Origin: VRUE01 sp963704505
GTDB lineage: Bacteria; Actinomycetota; Thermoleophilia; Solirubrobacterales; 70-9
DNA length: 64,000 nucleotides
NCBI GenBank assembly: GCA_963704505.1
Contig: OY969912.1
Coordinates: 620,001 to 684,000, forward strand
Direction of reading: 5' to 3'
The notes under the pieces were generated by a model, which worked only from the letters and a program-made list of their open reading frames with translations, had not been told where the DNA came from and did not search any database. Positions 1 to 7,416 of this stretch are shown here, piece by piece (positions within the stretch are counted from its first letter, which is position 1; every line of letters begins with the position of its first letter). Position numbers and translations under genes: made by a program.

Positions 1-435
1 AGCGGCTGGCTGCGCCAGAACGCGATCCGCTATGTGGCGCTGCCCGACGCCTCGCTCGACTACTCCTCGGTCGCCGAGCGGCACCTCGTGTTGAGCGCGC
101 CGTCCTATCTGGACCTGCGCTGGACCTCGGCCCATTGGCGGGTCTACGCGGTCCGGGACCCGAAGCCGCTCGTGCAGCCACTGGAAGGCGCCGCGGCCCG
201 CACGCGCTGGGTCGGCCGCCAGGGCTTCGCCCTCGACGTCTCCCGACCCGGAGCGTTCCTGGTTCGCGTCAACTACACGCCGTACTGGTCGGTCTCCAAC
301 GGCGGCGGCTGCCTCGCGCGTCGCGGTGACTGGACCCTCGTCCACGCTCACCGTCCGGGCCTCTTCCGGGTCTCGGCGGACTTTTCGCTGGGCAGCGCCT
401 GGGACGCCGTCACCGGCGCCAGGCCAACCTGCTGA
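1..435 (+). CDS. C-terminal end of a large membrane protein (partial)
   Basis: The reading frame is open from the first base and stops at 433-435, so the start lies outside the window. The visible 144 residues include a WLRQNAIRYVALPD stretch followed by a beta-rich, soluble-looking region with YLDLRWTSAHWRVYAVRDP and a Cys pair near the end. This layout resembles the extracytoplasmic C-terminal domain that follows the membrane segments of actinobacterial glycosyltransferase-like integral membrane proteins, but no transmembrane helix falls inside the visible part. It converges on the E2 gene with five bases between stops. The function cannot be decided from this fragment. Confidence 0.55.
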   Translation, partial: SGWLRQNAIRYVALPDASLDYSSVAERHLVLSAPSYLDLRWTSAHWRVYAVRDPKPLVQPLEGAAARTRWVGRQGFALDVSRPGAFLVRVNYTPYWSVSNGGGCLARRGDWTLVHAHRPGLFRVSADFSLGSAWDAVTGARPTC

Positions 436-440
436 GAACG

Positions 441-1826
441 TCAGGCGGCCAAGGCGAACGGCTCTTCGAGGAGAGCTCGGACGCGGGCGAGGAATTCGGC
501 GCCCTGGGCGCCGTAGAGGATGCGGTGGTCGCAGGCGAGGTTGGTTCGCATCAGCCGCGCCGAGGTCGGGGCGCCGTCGCGGATCACCGGGCGCTCGACG
601 ATCGCCCCGACCGCGAGGATCGCCGCCTGGGGCGGGTTGATCACGGCGGAGAAGCTGTCGATGCCGAACATGCCGAGATTGGAGACGGTGAAGGTCGCGC
701 CGGAGAGCTCGGGCGGGGTGATCTGGCCGTCGCGGACCCGTTGCGAGAGGCGGCGCGACTCGATCGCGATCTCCCAGATGCTCTTGCGGTCGGCATCGAA
801 GACCGTGGGGACGACAAGCGCGTCGCGGGCGGCCACCGCGATGCCGACGTTGACCCGCGAGTAGAGCTCGAAGCGGCCATCGCGGTAGGCGCCGTTCGCC
901 CGCGGGAACTCGCGCAGCGCCAGCGCGCATGCCTTGACCACGAGGTCGTTGAAGGAGGGGACGACGTCGCCCTCCTCGGCAATGTCCTTGAGTCGGGCGC
1001 GGTCATCGACCGCCTTGGTCATGTCGATCTCGGACTCGAGATAGAAGTGCGGAGCGGTGGCCTTCGACTCGGCCATGCGGCGGGCGACGGTGGACTGGAG
1101 CTTCGAGAGGTCTTCATAGGAGACGGTGCCCTTGGCGGTTTCGGCCGCGGGCGCCCGGTCGGCGGGTCCTGCCCCGGCTGTGGGGGGTCCTGCGGGCGGG
1201 GGCTGCGCCTCCGTTCTCGGACCCCCCACAGCCGCGCCACCCGCCGAAGGGGCGTCCGGGACTGAGACTGCATGCTCGACGTCGACTTTGAGAATGCGGC
1301 CTCCAGGTCCGGAGCCCTTTAGCTGCCTCAAATCGATGCCGCTCTCTTTGGCGATGCGTCGGGCTAGGGGAGAAGCCTTGGGCCGCTCCTCGCCATCTGA
1401 GCCCGCCGCAGCTGTTGTCGCCGGAGCCGCCGACTCGGCCGGGGCGCTTGGCTCGGCGGTTCGGGCTTCGGGTGTTGCTTTGGACGCATCGTCTGCGGGT
1501 GGTGTCGAGGAGGGAGGCTTGCCCGCAGCTTGCGAGGACGAGCCGCCCTCCTCGGCGACAGGACCCGCAGTCGATACCTCTGAATCCTCACCCGAATCTC
1601 CGATCCGTGCGATCACCTCGCCGATCGGCAGCGTCGCCCCCTCCTCCGCCAGAATCTCGACGAGGGTCCCAGCGGTGTCCGCTTCGTAGGCCATGTTCGC
1701 CTTGTCGGTCTCGATCTCGACCAGCTCGTCGCCGACCGCGATCTCGTCGCCGACCTTTTTCAGCCACTGCAGGATCGTCCCCTCCTCCATCGAGTCCGAA
1801 AGCCGGGGCATGACCACGTCGGTCAT
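441..1826 (-). CDS. pdhC: Dihydrolipoamide acyltransferase (E2) of pyruvate dehydrogenase complex
   Basis: This 461-residue protein is the acetyl-transferring core of the pyruvate dehydrogenase complex. An N-terminal lipoyl domain carries the lipoylated lysine in ETDKANM (about K42). A peripheral-subunit-binding domain lies near residues 149-184 (SPLARRIAKESGIDL). The catalytic domain ends with DHRILYGAQGAEFL, with the active-site His near residue 434. The Tyr in DHRxxYG, where many E2s have Asp, is also known from plastid-type E2 proteins. The Ala/Pro-rich linkers hold two palindromic family A elements, at roughly residues 86-112 and 194-222, both read through in frame. The ATG overlaps the E1beta stop, so the genes are translationally coupled. 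The substrate could in principle be a branched-chain 2-oxoacid, but the neighbouring E1 and E3 fit pyruvate dehydrogenase. Confidence 0.93.
   Translation of the reverse strand: MTDVVMPRLSDSMEEGTILQWLKKVGDEIAVGDELVEIETDKANMAYEADTAGTLVEILAEEGATLPIGEVIARIGDSGEDSEVSTAGPVAEEGGSSSQAAGKPPSSTPPADDASKATPEARTAEPSAPAESAAPATTAAAGSDGEERPKASPLARRIAKESGIDLRQLKGSGPGGRILKVDVEHAVSVPDAPSAGGAAVGGPRTEAQPPPAGPPTAGAGPADRAPAAETAKGTVSYEDLSKLQSTVARRMAESKATAPHFYLESEIDMTKAVDDRARLKDIAEEGDVVPSFNDLVVKACALALREFPRANGAYRDGRFELYSRVNVGIAVAARDALVVPTVFDADRKSIWEIAIESRRLSQRVRDGQITPPELSGATFTVSNLGMFGIDSFSAVINPPQAAILAVGAIVERPVIRDGAPTSARLMRTNLACDHRILYGAQGAEFLARVRALLEEPFALAA
1161..1245 (+). repeat. Family A palindromic element, copy A4, inside pdhC linker (inverted relative to A1)
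   Basis: An outer stem GGCGGGT (1161-1167) pairs with ACCCGCC (1239-1245). A perfect 15-bp inner stem, GGCTGTGGGGGGTCC (1176-1190), pairs with 1219-1233. The linker after the left outer arm starts CCTG, as in the other copies read in this orientation, and the right inner arm is followed by a five-base linker and ACCCGC. It lies opposite in orientation to copy A1 and is translated in frame as a Pro/Gly/Ala-rich part of the E2 linker. Confidence 0.7.
1493..1570 (-). repeat. Family A palindromic element, copy A1, inside pdhC linker
   Basis: This is a 78-bp element with an 8-bp outer stem CTGCGGGT/ACCCGCAG and a 12-bp inner stem at 1506-1517 and 1543-1554 (11 of 12 paired). Between the arms is a 25-base loop at 1518-1542. 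The linkers are ggtgt and gcgacagg. All 54 bases outside the inner stem are identical to the copy in grpE (39583-39660), while the inner stem is different yet still paired. In the E2 frame it encodes the pattern GPVA, SSSQAAGK, TPPAD. Confidence 0.85.
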
Positions 1827-2815
1827 CAGAGCGCTCCCTCGAGGGTCGCCAGCGCCGCCTTGACGACGTGCTCCTCGTGCGGGATCGCGGCCTGCTCGAG
1901 GCGTTTCGAGTACGGCATCGGCACGTCGGCGCCGGTCACCCTCTGCACCGGTGCGTCGAGGTGGTCGAAGGCCTGCTCGGTGATCAGCGTCGCCAGGTTC
2001 GCGCCGACGCCGCCGTGCGGCCAGCCCTCCTCGACGATCACCGCCCGGTTGGTTTTCCGCACCGAGGCGAGGATCGTGTCCAGGTCGAGCGGCCGCAGGG
2101 TCCTCGGGTCGATCACCTCGGCCTCGACGCCGTGCTCGCCGGACAGGGTGCGCGCCGCCTCCTCGGCGACCTGCGCCATCTTCAGGATCGCGATCACGGT
2201 GACGTCGTCTCCCTCGCGGCGCACCGCCGCCTCGCCGAAGCGCAGCACCTCGTCGCCCTCGTCGGCGACCTCTCCGCGGCTGCCGTAGAGGCTCTCGTGC
2301 TCGATGAAGACGACAGGGTTGTCGTCGCGGATCGCGGTCTTCAGCAACGCCTTGCCGTCGGCCGGCGTGGAGGGGCAGGCGACCAGCAGCCCCGGTACCT
2401 GGAGGTAGAGGGCCTCGAGGCTGTGCGAGTGGGTGGGGCCGAGCTGGTGGCCGCCGCCGCCGGGCATGCGGATCACCATCGGGACCCGGGCCTGGCCGTT
2501 GAACATGTAGGGAATCGCCGCGGCGTGGTTGACGATCTGATCGAGCGCGAGCAGCGAGAAGTTGACCGTCATCAGCTCGACGATCGGCCGCATTCCTCCC
2601 ATCGCCGCGCCGACCCCCGCGCCGACGATCGTGTTCTCGGAGATCGGCGTGTCGCGCACCCGCCGCTCGCCGAACTCCTTCAGCAGTCCTTCGGTCACCT
2701 TGAAGGCGCCTTCGAAGACGCCGACGTCCTCGCCCATCACGAAGACGCTCTCGTCGCGCCGCATCTCCTCGGCCATCGCGTCGCGCAGTGCCTCACGCAT
2801 CCGCAGCGTCGCCAT
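1826..2815 (-). CDS. pdhB: Pyruvate dehydrogenase E1 component, beta subunit
   Basis: This 329-residue beta subunit of the thiamine-diphosphate E1 enzyme decarboxylates the 2-oxoacid together with E1alpha. The sequence begins MRMREALRDAMAEEM-like (MATLRMREALRDA) and carries VFVMGEDVGVFEGAFKVTEG, the TPP/interface Glu region, DTPISENTIVGAGVGAAMGG and the C-terminal transketolase domain with EEGWPHGG and GADVPMPYSKRLE. Its length is normal for the family. The start overlaps the E1alpha stop and its stop overlaps the E2 start, giving a tightly coupled alpha-beta-E2 operon. A branched-chain oxoacid role is the main alternative, because the subunits are hard to tell apart by sequence alone. Confidence 0.93.
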   Translation of the reverse strand: MATLRMREALRDAMAEEMRRDESVFVMGEDVGVFEGAFKVTEGLLKEFGERRVRDTPISENTIVGAGVGAAMGGMRPIVELMTVNFSLLALDQIVNHAAAIPYMFNGQARVPMVIRMPGGGGHQLGPTHSHSLEALYLQVPGLLVACPSTPADGKALLKTAIRDDNPVVFIEHESLYGSRGEVADEGDEVLRFGEAAVRREGDDVTVIAILKMAQVAEEAARTLSGEHGVEAEVIDPRTLRPLDLDTILASVRKTNRAVIVEEGWPHGGVGANLATLITEQAFDHLDAPVQRVTGADVPMPYSKRLEQAAIPHEEHVVKAALATLEGAL

Positions 2816-4002
2816 CAGTCCTCGACCTCGCCGGACACCTCGGGCTCGACCCCGAGCTCGGCGTCACCGTCGACTGCCGGGTTCGGCCGCGGCCCCGTCG
2901 GCTGCCCGGCATAGGCGGCGCCGGCCTCGGCGAGCTCGCGGGCGGCATCGGGCATGGTCTCCTCGCGCTCGCCGCGGTGGGGCTCGGGGCTGCGCTCGTC
3001 GACCGCGTACCAGCCCCCCTCCTCGCGCTCGTCGGCGAGCACGTAGAGGTTCTCGTAGAGGGTGTCGAGGGCCGGTTCGGGCGAGGCTTCGGCGAACTCG
3101 ACGGCGGCCGAGACCAGCTCCTCGGCCTTGTCGCGGACGGCCTGCACCTCACGCTCGCCGAGCACGTCGTCTTCGCGGACCCGGGTGGCGAAGGTCTCGA
3201 TCGGGTCGCGCTCGCGCCACTCGTCGACCTCCTCGCGCTCGCGATAGACCTCGGGATCGGCCGCCGAATGCCCGCGGAAGCGGTAGGTGAAGGCCTCGAG
3301 CAGGGTCGGGCGCGACTCTTCGCGCGCCTCGCGGAGTCCCTCGGCGACCGCGTCGCGGACGGCGATCACGTCCATGCCGTCGATCCGCTGGCCGGGGATC
3401 CCGTAGCCCTGGGCCTTCTTCGACAGGTCGGTCTGGGCCGAGTGGCGCTCGATCGAGGTGCCCATCCCGTAGAGGTTGTTCTCGACCAGGAAGAGGATCG
3501 GCAGCCTCCAGAGCGCGGCGAGGTTCATCGTCTCGCCGAAGTTGCCGGCGTTGGAGGCGCCGTCGCCGAACATGCAGACGGTGACCGCCTCCTCGCCCTT
3601 CATCTGCGAGGAGAGCGCCAGGCCGGCGGCGATCGGCAGGTTGCCGCCGACGATGCCGTAGCCGCCCATGAAGCGCGCCTCCCGGTCGAAGATGTGCATC
3701 GAGCCGCCGCGGCCGCCGCTGGTCCCGTCGACCCGGCCGAAGAGCTCGGCCATCACCCGCTTCGGGTCGGTGCCGCGGGCGATCGCGTGCCCGTGGGTGC
3801 GGTAGGTGCCGATCAGGTAGTCCTCGGGGCGCATCACCGAGGCGGTGCCGACGATCGTCGCCTCCTCGCCGATCGCCAGGTGGAGGAAGCCGCCTGCCCT
3901 CGCCCGCTGGTACTGACGGCCGGCCTCCTCCTCGAAGCGACGGATCAGCGTCATCCGCGCCAACAGCTCGTAACAGGTGGAGGCGTCGGGTAGGTCGGTC
4001 AT
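2815..4002 (-). CDS. pdhA: Pyruvate dehydrogenase E1 component, alpha subunit
   Basis: This 395-residue alpha subunit carries the thiamine-diphosphate-binding motif GDGASNAGNF followed about 27 residues on by ENN (VENNLYGMG). It also has TYRTHGHAIARG, GGRGGSMHIFD and the phosphorylation-loop-like YRFRGHSAADPEVYR characteristic of PDH-type E1alpha. The last 60-70 residues (after LYVLADE) are a Glu/Pro-rich, probably disordered tail that is longer than in many homologues. It is the first gene of the E1alpha-E1beta-E2 unit and lies only nine bases downstream of the DsbA-like gene, so the whole minus-strand run from lpd onward may be cotranscribed. Confidence 0.93.
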   Translation of the reverse strand: MTDLPDASTCYELLARMTLIRRFEEEAGRQYQRARAGGFLHLAIGEEATIVGTASVMRPEDYLIGTYRTHGHAIARGTDPKRVMAELFGRVDGTSGGRGGSMHIFDREARFMGGYGIVGGNLPIAAGLALSSQMKGEEAVTVCMFGDGASNAGNFGETMNLAALWRLPILFLVENNLYGMGTSIERHSAQTDLSKKAQGYGIPGQRIDGMDVIAVRDAVAEGLREAREESRPTLLEAFTYRFRGHSAADPEVYREREEVDEWRERDPIETFATRVREDDVLGEREVQAVRDKAEELVSAAVEFAEASPEPALDTLYENLYVLADEREEGGWYAVDERSPEPHRGEREETMPDAARELAEAGAAYAGQPTGPRPNPAVDGDAELGVEPEVSGEVED

Positions 4003-4011
4003 CGAGCCACC

Positions 4012-4593
4012 TTAGCTCGCCGCTTCGATTGCCTCCTCGAGGCGGTCGTCGCCCCAGAACACCTGGCCATCGACGACCACCGAGGGGACCCCGGTGACGC
4101 CGAGGTCGCCGGCGGCGTCGGTCGCCTCGCGCAGCGCGTTCTTGACCCCGGCCGTCCCCACTGCTTTCTGGAGCGCACGCGGGTGGAGCTCGCAGGCGGC
4201 AGCGGCGATCATCACGTTGTCGGGGTCGGTCAGGTCGCGGCCGGCGGCGAAGGCCTGGCGAAAACCTGCGAGCGCGTAGGAGACGGTGCGCCCCGCCTGC
4301 TTGGCGAAGATCGCCGCCCTCATCGCGACCAGCGTGTTGCCGGGCCAGGGGTCGGGCCACACGATCGGCGCCAGCCCATAGGCGCCCGCCCGCCGCTCGA
4401 TCTCGGCGACGCCCTGATCGCGCCCCGGCCCCTGCGACCAGGACTCGCGGCCGAAGCGCTGGAAGAGCCCGCCGAGCAGCACCGGCTGCCACTCGGGCTG
4501 CTCGAGGCCGGCTTCCGTGAAGAGCCCGCTGATCCGCTCCGCGCTCAGGTACGCGTAGGGGCTGCCGAGGTCGAAGTAGAAGGTCGCGGGCAA
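4012..4593 (-). CDS. DsbA-family protein, kappa-GST / 2-hydroxychromene-2-carboxylate isomerase type
   Basis: This 193-residue thioredoxin-fold protein opens with FYFDLGSPYAYLSAER. In the NahD/GST-kappa branch of the DsbA family the Ser of this motif replaces the catalytic cysteines. A central helical insertion follows, and then TGVPSVVVDGQVFWGDDRLEEA with the conserved cis-Pro. There is no CxxC, so a disulfide oxidase role is unlikely; glutathione- or small-thiol-dependent isomerase or transferase activity fits better. It sits between lpd and pdhA on the same strand, but nothing in the sequence shows a functional link to the dehydrogenase complex. Confidence 0.75.
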   Translation of the reverse strand: MPATFYFDLGSPYAYLSAERISGLFTEAGLEQPEWQPVLLGGLFQRFGRESWSQGPGRDQGVAEIERRAGAYGLAPIVWPDPWPGNTLVAMRAAIFAKQAGRTVSYALAGFRQAFAAGRDLTDPDNVMIAAAACELHPRALQKAVGTAGVKNALREATDAAGDLGVTGVPSVVVDGQVFWGDDRLEEAIEAAS

Positions 4594-4665
4594 AGAGCCT
4601 CGCTGGTACTAGCGACGAAGTCGCGGGTCAGCTGGCTCAAGGTGGCCAGGCCGTCGGCGCATCTG

Positions 4666-4701
4666 CCGGGGACAGCGGGGGCGAAGCTGAGCAGTCCCCG
4701 G
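4666..4701 (-). terminator. Hairpin downstream of lpd
   Basis: On the minus strand the lpd stop is followed six bases later by CCGGGGAC, a 20-base loop and GTCCCCGG, a perfect 8-bp GC stem. There is no T-run after it, so it may be a weak or factor-assisted terminator, or an mRNA-stabilising hairpin between lpd and the DsbA-like gene. Confidence 0.4.
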
Positions 4702-4706
4702 TTTAT

Positions 4707-6074
4707 TCAAGCGTGGATGGCCCAGCCGTCGACGGCGCGGGCCGCATCGAGGATCGCCTCGGAGATCGTGGGGTGGGGGTGGATGATGCGGGCGAGCTCC
4801 TGGTAGCCGCCCTCGAGCGCCATCGTCGCGACCAGCTCGGCGATCATGTCGCAGGCCCGGTTGCCGACGATGTGGGCGCCGAGGATCTCCCCGTACTTGG
4901 AGTCGATGACCAGCTTGACCATTCCGTCTTTGTCGTCGTAGACGGTCGCCCCGCCGACGCCGCCGAGTTTCAGCTTGCCGATCTTGACGTCGTGTCCCGC
5001 CTCCTTCGCCGCCGCCTCGGTGAGGCCGACGCTGGCCACCTGCGGGTGGCAGAAGGTCGCGCCGCAGACCAGGTTCTGGTCGACCGGATGGGTCTCGACC
5101 CCGGCCGCGTGCTCGGCCGCGACGACGCCCTCCTCAGAGGCCTTGTGGGCAAGCGCCTTGGCATTGACGAGGTCTCCGATCGCGTAGACCTTCGGGTTCG
5201 AGGTGCGGTTGTACTCGTCGACCTTGACCTTGCCTTTCTCGGTCAGCTCGACCTTGGCCTGGTCGAGGCCCAGCCCCTCGACGTCGGGTGCACGGCCACC
5301 GGCGACGAACATGTAGTCGACCTCCGCCGATTTCTCGCCGTAGGTGAACTTGACCGAGCTCTCACCGGCCTCGACGTCGGCGACCGGCGAGCCGGTCGAG
5401 ATCTCGATGCCGTCTTTCTTGAAGATCCGCTCGACCACGCGGGCCATGTCCTTGTCCTCGGCGGGGAGGATCTGGTCGAGCATCTCGATCAGCAGGACCT
5501 CGGTGCCGAAGCGGCCGAAGGCCGAGGCGATCTCGGCGCCCGAGGCACCGGCGCCGACCACCGCGATCTTCTTCGGCTGCTCGGGAAGGGAGTAGGCGCC
5601 CCAGGTGTCGAGGACCCGGTCGCCGAACTCGACCCCGGGGATCGGCAGTGCCACCGACCCGGTGGCGAGGATCACCGCGTCCGCCTCGTAGACCTCGTCG
5701 CCGACCTTGACGTTGCCGTTCGAGTCGAGCGCGCCCTCGCCCTCGATCACGGTCACCTTGTTTTTGTCCCAGAGCATCTTGACGCCGTTGGAAAGGGATT
5801 CCGAGACCGCGGCGCGGCGAGTGCCGAGGGCATCCCAGTCGAGGGTGACCTCCTTGGCGACCACCCCGAGCTCGGCGCTCTGGCGGGCCTCGGTGTAGAT
5901 CTCGGCGGTGCGCAGGACGGTCTTGGCGGGGATGCAGGCGTAGTTGAGGCAGCGGCCGCCGGCTTTGTCGCGCTCGACCACGGCGGTCTTCTTGCCGAGC
6001 TGGGCGGCACGGATCGCGGCGACGTAGCCGCCGGGCCCGCCACCGATCACGATCACATCGAATTTCTCAGCCAC
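4707..6074 (-). CDS. lpdA: Dihydrolipoamide dehydrogenase (E3)
   Basis: This 455-residue flavoprotein reoxidises the dihydrolipoyl groups of the E2 core and passes electrons to NAD+. An N-terminal FAD Rossmann motif GGGPGGYVAAIRAAQLG is followed by the redox-active disulfide in GGRCLNYACIPAK (C-x4-C). A second Rossmann motif GAGASGAEIASAFGRFG binds NAD. The interface motif HPHPTISEAILDAAR supplies the catalytic His-Glu of the partner subunit. The length is typical. It is separated from the other pdh genes by the DsbA-like gene and a hairpin. A family-related mycothione or mercuric reductase is less likely given the His-Glu motif and the context. Confidence 0.93.
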   Translation of the reverse strand: MAEKFDVIVIGGGPGGYVAAIRAAQLGKKTAVVERDKAGGRCLNYACIPAKTVLRTAEIYTEARQSAELGVVAKEVTLDWDALGTRRAAVSESLSNGVKMLWDKNKVTVIEGEGALDSNGNVKVGDEVYEADAVILATGSVALPIPGVEFGDRVLDTWGAYSLPEQPKKIAVVGAGASGAEIASAFGRFGTEVLLIEMLDQILPAEDKDMARVVERIFKKDGIEISTGSPVADVEAGESSVKFTYGEKSAEVDYMFVAGGRAPDVEGLGLDQAKVELTEKGKVKVDEYNRTSNPKVYAIGDLVNAKALAHKASEEGVVAAEHAAGVETHPVDQNLVCGATFCHPQVASVGLTEAAAKEAGHDVKIGKLKLGGVGGATVYDDKDGMVKLVIDSKYGEILGAHIVGNRACDMIAELVATMALEGGYQELARIIHPHPTISEAILDAARAVDGWAIHA

Positions 6075-6095
6075 GAATTCAGCCTATAGAAAGCG

Positions 6096-6605
6096 CTATT
6101 TCCGCTCCGGCATCTGGATCCGGGCCATCGCCTTGACCATGAAGAAGAAGAGGCTGCCGGCGATCGTCAGGAGGACGAGGTAGTAGGCGAAATCGGAGAC
6201 GCTCGAGGCGCGAATCGCGAGCCCGGAGACCGCGGCGAGGATGAGGAAGACGAGGATCAGCTGGAAGCCCAGCACCGCCCAGTAGCGGGCCCTCCACATG
6301 CCCCACGCCATCACCCCCATGATCAGCGCCGGGGCGAGGACCTGCGCGAGGTGCGGTTTGTCGCCTTCGACCTTCACACCGGTGAGGTAGCCGACCAGGA
6401 TCGAGATCGTGATCGCGGCGGCGATCAGGGCGCCGACCGTCACCGCCAGCGGCCGTTCCCCCTCGGCCAGCGGCTCGAGTGATTCTCGCGTCGCCTGGTT
6501 GCGGACCTCCGCTTTGGCGTAGCCGCTGCGCATCCGCTCGCGCGCACTCGGCTTCGGCCCACCCTCGGCGTCGCGGTCCTTGCGCTTGCGGCGGGCCTCA
6601 GCCAC
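6096..6605 (-). CDS. Four-helix integral membrane protein of unknown function
   Basis: This protein of 169 residues, if started at GTG 6605, has a charged N-terminal stretch of about 50 residues (many Arg, Lys and Glu). It then has four hydrophobic segments: LAVTVGALIAAAITISILVG, LAPALIMGVMAWGMW, a helix around VLGFQLILVFLIL and a last one around YYLVLLTIAGSLFFF. The chosen start overlaps the thiE stop by eight bases, which is the usual coupling in this window; the open frame upstream runs antiparallel to no feature and only shadows thiE. The family is not recognised. Its position between thiE and lpd gives no clear functional hint. Confidence 0.7.
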   Translation of the reverse strand: MAEARRKRKDRDAEGGPKPSARERMRSGYAKAEVRNQATRESLEPLAEGERPLAVTVGALIAAAITISILVGYLTGVKVEGDKPHLAQVLAPALIMGVMAWGMWRARYWAVLGFQLILVFLILAAVSGLAIRASSVSDFAYYLVLLTIAGSLFFFMVKAMARIQMPERK

Positions 6606-7284
6606 CGGGGGCCGCCTCGCCGACCGCGGCGAGCGCGCGGCGCAGCGCTTCGGCAGCCGCCGCCGGGGCCTCGGCGTCGCGGAGCGCCCGCACCACCCCG
6701 AGCCTGGAGGCGCCGGCGGCGACGACCTCGGGGGCGTTGGAGGGGTCGATGCCGCCGATCGCGAAGAACGGCCCGCTCGCCGACTCGACCGCGTGTCGGA
6801 CCAGCTGGAGGCCGACGGCCGGCCGGCCCGCTTTTGTCGGCGTCTCCCAGACCGGCCCGACGCTGATGTAGTCGACCGGCTCGCCGGCCGCCGCGGCGAT
6901 CTGATCCTCGGAGTGGGTCGAGCGGCCGACGATGCCGTCGGGGCCGACCGCCTCGCGGGCGGCCTGGGCGGAGCCGTCGTCCTGGCCGACGTGGACCCCG
7001 TCGGCGCCGAGGGCGACGGCGAGCTCGGGGTCGTCGTTGACGATGAAGAGGGCACTGTAGGTGTCGCAGAGACGGCGGAAGGTGAGTGCGGCGAGCTCGA
7101 TCTCCCGCCGCGGAAGGGACTTCTCCCGCAACTGGACGATGTCGACGCCGCCGGAGAGCGCGGCTTTCAACAGCGGCTCCGGATCGCCGCCGCGCGGCTG
7201 GGCGTCGCAGACGAAATAGAGGCGCGCCGTGCGCAGGCGCTCGCGTCGCAATGGCCCGGAGGCCTCGGGGGGAGCAAGGCTCAT
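6598..7284 (-). CDS. thiE: Thiamine-phosphate synthase
   Basis: ThiE joins hydroxymethylpyrimidine diphosphate and thiazole phosphate carboxylate to give thiamine phosphate. The 228-residue protein is a TIM barrel with VDIVQLREKSLPRREIE (diphosphate side), FIVNDDPELAVALGADGVHVGQDD, GRSTHSEDQI, YISVGPVWETPTKAG and FAIGGIDPSNAPEVVAAGA, all in the order expected for the family. The ATG at 7284 is preferred over a start ten codons upstream because family members begin close to the first beta strand. It is divergent from the TPP-controlled thiO-thiSG unit, so the shared gap holds both promoters. Confidence 0.93.
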   Translation of the reverse strand: MSLAPPEASGPLRRERLRTARLYFVCDAQPRGGDPEPLLKAALSGGVDIVQLREKSLPRREIELAALTFRRLCDTYSALFIVNDDPELAVALGADGVHVGQDDGSAQAAREAVGPDGIVGRSTHSEDQIAAAAGEPVDYISVGPVWETPTKAGRPAVGLQLVRHAVESASGPFFAIGGIDPSNAPEVVAAGASRLGVVRALRDAEAPAAAAEALRRALAAVGEAAPGG

Positions 7285-7327
7285 GCGCTGATTATCGCTT
7301 GAGCCGCCGCCCACGGGGTAGCATCGC

Positions 7328-7416
7328 CTTGAACGGGAGTCCGCGAGGGCTGAGAGGGTGGCACCGAGGCCACCGACCGTCTAGACCTGATCCGGGTAAT
7401 GCCGGCGGAGGCAAGC
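7328..7416 (+). promoter_or_regulatory. TPP riboswitch (THI box) upstream of thiO
   Basis: The sequence holds the core of a thiamine-diphosphate aptamer: CTGAGA at 7350-7355, then ACCTGATCCGGGTAATGCCG from 7385, with a variable helix between. CTTG near 7329 can pair with CAAG near 7412 to close the P1 stem. The thiO ribosome-binding sequence GGAGG (7407-7411) lies in the 3' part of the aptamer. Ligand binding would therefore hide it, which suggests translational control of thiO and the coupled thiSG. Confidence 0.92.

Noticed and set aside
6606..7055. N-terminal extension of the membrane protein at 6096
   Set aside because: It is an Arg/Pro/Ser-rich shadow of thiE in another frame, with no domain signal.
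7399..7416. ATG 7399 as the start of thiO
   Set aside because: It lies inside the conserved riboswitch core; TTG 7417 has a correctly spaced GGAGG.
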